Positions 62,218 to 64,000 of a stretch of DNA of 64,000 nt are shown here, piece after piece (the first letter of the stretch is position 1; every line of letters starts with the position of its first letter). The translations under genes and the position numbers were made by a program. The stretch comes from JBBDWK01 sp040902885. Lineage in GTDB: Bacteria > Acidobacteriota > Terriglobia > Bryobacterales > Bryobacteraceae. The stretch lies in the NCBI GenBank assembly GCA_040902885.1, contig JBBDWK010000002.1, positions 150,356-214,355 on the forward strand, given 5' to 3'. A model generated the notes under the pieces. The model ran no database searches. It saw only the letters and a program-made list of their open reading frames with translations, and was not told the DNA's origin.

Positions 62218-63102
62218 TTAGTGCGGGTCGACGCCAAATAGTCTCGCGGCGGCAGCGGTTTGAGGGGTGACCTTGAATGTTTCGCCTTCAAGCCGAAAGT
62301 CGATCTCGTAGGTTGAGACCTTCGGCGTCGGCAGGCGCTCGCCCTCGTAATCGGGGCGCAGCTTGATGCGGCCATGCCGCGCGTAGATCCGCACCAAAAG
62401 CCCACCTTGCTCCATCTCGTCAAATGAAACCCGATCAATGGACTGCGTCTGCACTCCTCCGAGCATGGGATCGCTATAGCTGTCGGCCATCAGGACAACG
62501 CTGCGCCACGCAAATTTCGGCGTTTTGAAGTCTACGATGTAGAGGCCGTGGATACTGTGGCCCATCCCGCCGTCGGTCTCCTCGCAGAAAAGGATTTGCC
62601 GTCCGGTCGCCAATGAAACTCGCCGACAATGACGAGTGACAACACCTGCCTTGTACCAGACCGGTTGCCATTCACCTGATTTCTTGGTGAGCAGCAACGT
62701 GCCTCCCCAAAGCGACGGGTGGCCTTCGCAGGCGAAGCAGTTTATGGCAACGTCCTCGCTCGTTGGCGATAAAAAATGACCGAAGAGAATGCCGTCGGCT
62801 TTCCATAGAACGTATGGCATCCAGGGATACCGTCGGGGGTGGTGCCGAAACGCCAAGATTTCGTCCATCGAATCATCTCCACAGCCGAAAGCCTTCTGCC
62901 CTTTTGCAGTGACGGTTCTCACTCCCTCACCGCAAACGACCTTCAGCAGCGGTAGTATGATCTGCTCCTCCGGCGCAGCAACGTCGGAAGCAAATGTTGA
63001 TCGCAGTTGATCCGCTGCATCCGCCGAAAATGCCACTGCGAGCAGCAGGGCGACTACCGCGGATTGTGAGCGCCGCGGATTGCTCAGCATTGAGCCGGTC
63101 AT
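62218..63102 (-). CDS. Exported protein of unknown function
   Basis: A 294-aa protein with an N-terminal hydrophobic signal (SAVVALLLAVAFSADAADQ) that I do not recognise. It has paired cysteines (VCGEGV, FGCGDD, CFACEG, RHCRR, LFCEE), so disulfides are likely after export, and mixed beta-sheet-like sequence afterwards (HGLYIVDFKTPKFAWRSV). Start is probably ATG 63102 or 63090; the longer frame adds a Cys-rich segment without signal features. It is convergent with the M28 peptidase gene (43-bp gap). Confidence 0.55.
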   Translation of the reverse strand: MTGSMLSNPRRSQSAVVALLLAVAFSADAADQLRSTFASDVAAPEEQIILPLLKVVCGEGVRTVTAKGQKAFGCGDDSMDEILAFRHHPRRYPWMPYVLWKADGILFGHFLSPTSEDVAINCFACEGHPSLWGGTLLLTKKSGEWQPVWYKAGVVTRHCRRVSLATGRQILFCEETDGGMGHSIHGLYIVDFKTPKFAWRSVVLMADSYSDPMLGGVQTQSIDRVSFDEMEQGGLLVRIYARHGRIKLRPDYEGERLPTPKVSTYEIDFRLEGETFKVTPQTAAAARLFGVDPH

Positions 63103-63180
63103 GGTTTGAGTATCGCAGGACAGGCGCCCGATAACACGCAAGGTCGCTGGAGTGGGGCAAACTAGCCCGGCATTCGACAT

Positions 63181-63362
63181 TGTGGCTGAAGCCAGAGCTG
63201 GTCGCGTACGTGGAGTTCACGGACTGGACCAAAGTGGGGCAGGGCCTCGCCCTGCGGCGGCCTCCCAGGCCGCCCGGCCGGAGTACGCTTATGGGCCGTG
63301 CTCCCAGTCCGCTCCTGAAGCAGGAGGAAGCCGGCATTGAAAACACGGCCCTTATTCTGTAG
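63181..63362. other. Intergenic region with hairpins
   Basis: 182 bp between the start of the unknown exported protein gene and the tRNA. It carries two adjacent GC hairpins (listed separately) and no convincing gene. Confidence 0.4.
63239..63274. repeat. Two adjacent perfect GC hairpins
   Basis: GCAGGGC-CTC-GCCCTGC (63239-63255) is followed directly by GGCGGCCT-CCC-AGGCCGCC (63256-63274). Each has 3-base loops and no mismatches. This resembles a REP-like intergenic repeat; no U-run follows on either strand. Confidence 0.6.
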
Positions 63363-63439
63363 TGGTAGGCGCGGCAGGACTCGAACCTGCGACCCCCGGC
63401 TTAGAAGGCCGATGCTCTATCCACCTGAGCTACGCGCCC
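63363..63439 (-). tRNA. tRNA-Arg (anticodon TCT)
   Basis: On the reverse strand the 77-nt gene starts GGGCGCG (63439) and ends CGCGCCT-A-CCA (63363), so the CCA end is encoded. The acceptor arms pair (one G-T), the D arm is GCTC...GAGC, and the anticodon loop CTTCTAA gives TCT (positions 63405-63403). The T arm is GCAGG-TTCGAGT-CCTGC. It decodes AGA/AGG arginine codons, rare in this GC-rich genome. Confidence 0.95.
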
Positions 63440-63733
63440 GCGTCTGATCTTCTATGAGTCTAAACCACCTCGCGGGCCGGTGCTGTGACACCGTATTGCC
63501 AAAAACATCTCCTGTCCCTGCAACCGCTTCCACCTCGCCGCCCTCTGCCAGCCCCGCCCGGTTCCGTAAACTGGAATCGTATAGCCGCGGAAAGGCGGAT
63601 AAGATACTTGCGTTCATGGCATTAGAGAATTTTGCCGAACAAAGCCAATTTGCGGCCGCCAGGCGCCGTCCCCATGCAACAGCACCGAACGGCGCGCGTT
63701 AAGCAAGCGGCCACGAACGCCCAATCGGTTCTT
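63440..63733. other. Intergenic region without a recognised gene
   Basis: 294 bp between the tRNA and the YHS-domain gene. Only short overlapping open frames on both strands are present, with no Shine-Dalgarno support, and I assign nothing to it. Confidence 0.4.
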
Positions 63734-63967
63734 CTACTTCGGCCGGCGGAACGGGTCGCGATACTCGGGAGTGGAGGGCGGTTCGGTCGGTCCCGCCGGA
63801 TATTTGATGCCCTCGGAAAGGCCCTGTGCGGCGTACCGGGGAGGGTTCTCGTCGAAGCGGCGCTTGCACTCCGCGCTGCAGAAGAAATAGCGGTGCTGTT
63901 CCCAGTCGCTATAGGCGGGCGGATTGAACTCGTCCACCTCCATGCCGCAAACCATGTCTCTTGCCAC
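63734..63967 (-). CDS. YHS-domain protein
   Basis: A 77-aa protein with a YHS domain: DMVCGMEVD, then HRYFFCSAECKRRFDENPPRY. The first Cys and the FCSAEC pair are those thought to bind metal in YHS proteins, which often accompany heavy-metal ATPases or oxidoreductases. I choose GTG 63967 because GAGGAG lies 8 bp upstream; a TTG at 63997 also opens the frame. The gene ends near the window edge with nothing else visible around it. Confidence 0.7.
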   Translation of the reverse strand: MARDMVCGMEVDEFNPPAYSDWEQHRYFFCSAECKRRFDENPPRYAAQGLSEGIKYPAGPTEPPSTPEYRDPFRRPK

Positions 63968-64000
63968 GTTTACATCTCCTCGCGGACTCAACTGCAATCG

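Noticed and set aside
63454..63702. Small open frames between the tRNA and the YHS gene
   Set aside because: Overlapping short frames on both strands, with no ribosome-binding site or recognisable domain.
1..64000. CRISPR arrays, prophage or insertion sequences
   Set aside because: No regular direct repeats with spacers, no transposase or integrase and no phage structural gene were seen.

Overview
The window looks like chromosome from a high-GC Acidobacteriota bacterium, most likely of the Bryobacterales/Solibacter type. The grounds are three Oar-type TonB-dependent receptors with carboxypeptidase-regulatory N-termini, a VWFA-related protein of the kind common in Acidobacteria, a CRTAC1/UnbV protein, many small exported proteins and tightly overlapping genes. 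I see no phage, IS element or CRISPR array. One tRNA gene (Arg, TCT) is present.

Left part (1-14.2 kb): the 3' end of a TonB receptor gene broken by a 13-bp tandem duplication; mtaB; a Fic protein with an AbiEi-like N-terminus behind its own promoter; a bifunctional homocysteine methyltransferase/MTHF reductase; a TsaC/Sua5 protein; a reverse-strand operon of a cupredoxin-like protein, an HD-GYP phosphodiesterase and an outer-membrane barrel; nagA; and a split transketolase. 14.2-21.4 kb is a chromate/metal response island: a response regulator, a histidine kinase and a 40% histidine protein on the reverse strand, chrA divergent from them, then a beta-propeller protein divergent from a DUF1259 protein, a DUF1080-like protein, a ChrB C-terminal domain protein and a small winged-helix protein. 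Both divergent intergenic regions carry two TTCAG-N6-TTCAG boxes, one facing each gene, so the island reads as a single regulon.

21.5-29.4 kb is one long reverse-strand series of nine genes: a MoaD-MoaE fusion, a VWFA protein, an Hfq-like protein, an inositol monophosphatase, then nucleoside salvage (pyrimidine nucleoside phosphorylase, NupC, purine nucleoside phosphorylase, cytidine deaminase, exported MTA/SAH deaminase). 30.4-37.9 kb is a four-gene operon: TonB receptor, CRTAC1/UnbV protein, TPR protein, heptaheme cytochrome. 38-43.5 kb holds an ATPase-MscS pair and a five-POTRA Omp85-like protein with a very short C-terminus.

43.5-54.7 kb is a carbohydrate/sugar-acid locus: a GntR/FCD regulator divergent from a TonB receptor, a large two-part glycoside hydrolase, a hexuronate-type MFS transporter, an ICDH-family dehydrogenase, an Asp/Glu racemase-like protein and a GntP permease. 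54.8-62.2 kb is the most unusual region: an Omp85-type barrel gene followed by two exported paralogues with protein-kinase-like motifs (one intact, one with the catalytic residues replaced), a purple-acid-phosphatase-like protein and an M28 peptidase, mostly overlapping. I read it as a possible cell-envelope phosphorylation system; the kinase assignment is inferred from motifs. The right end holds an exported protein of unknown function, tRNA-Arg and a YHS-domain protein.
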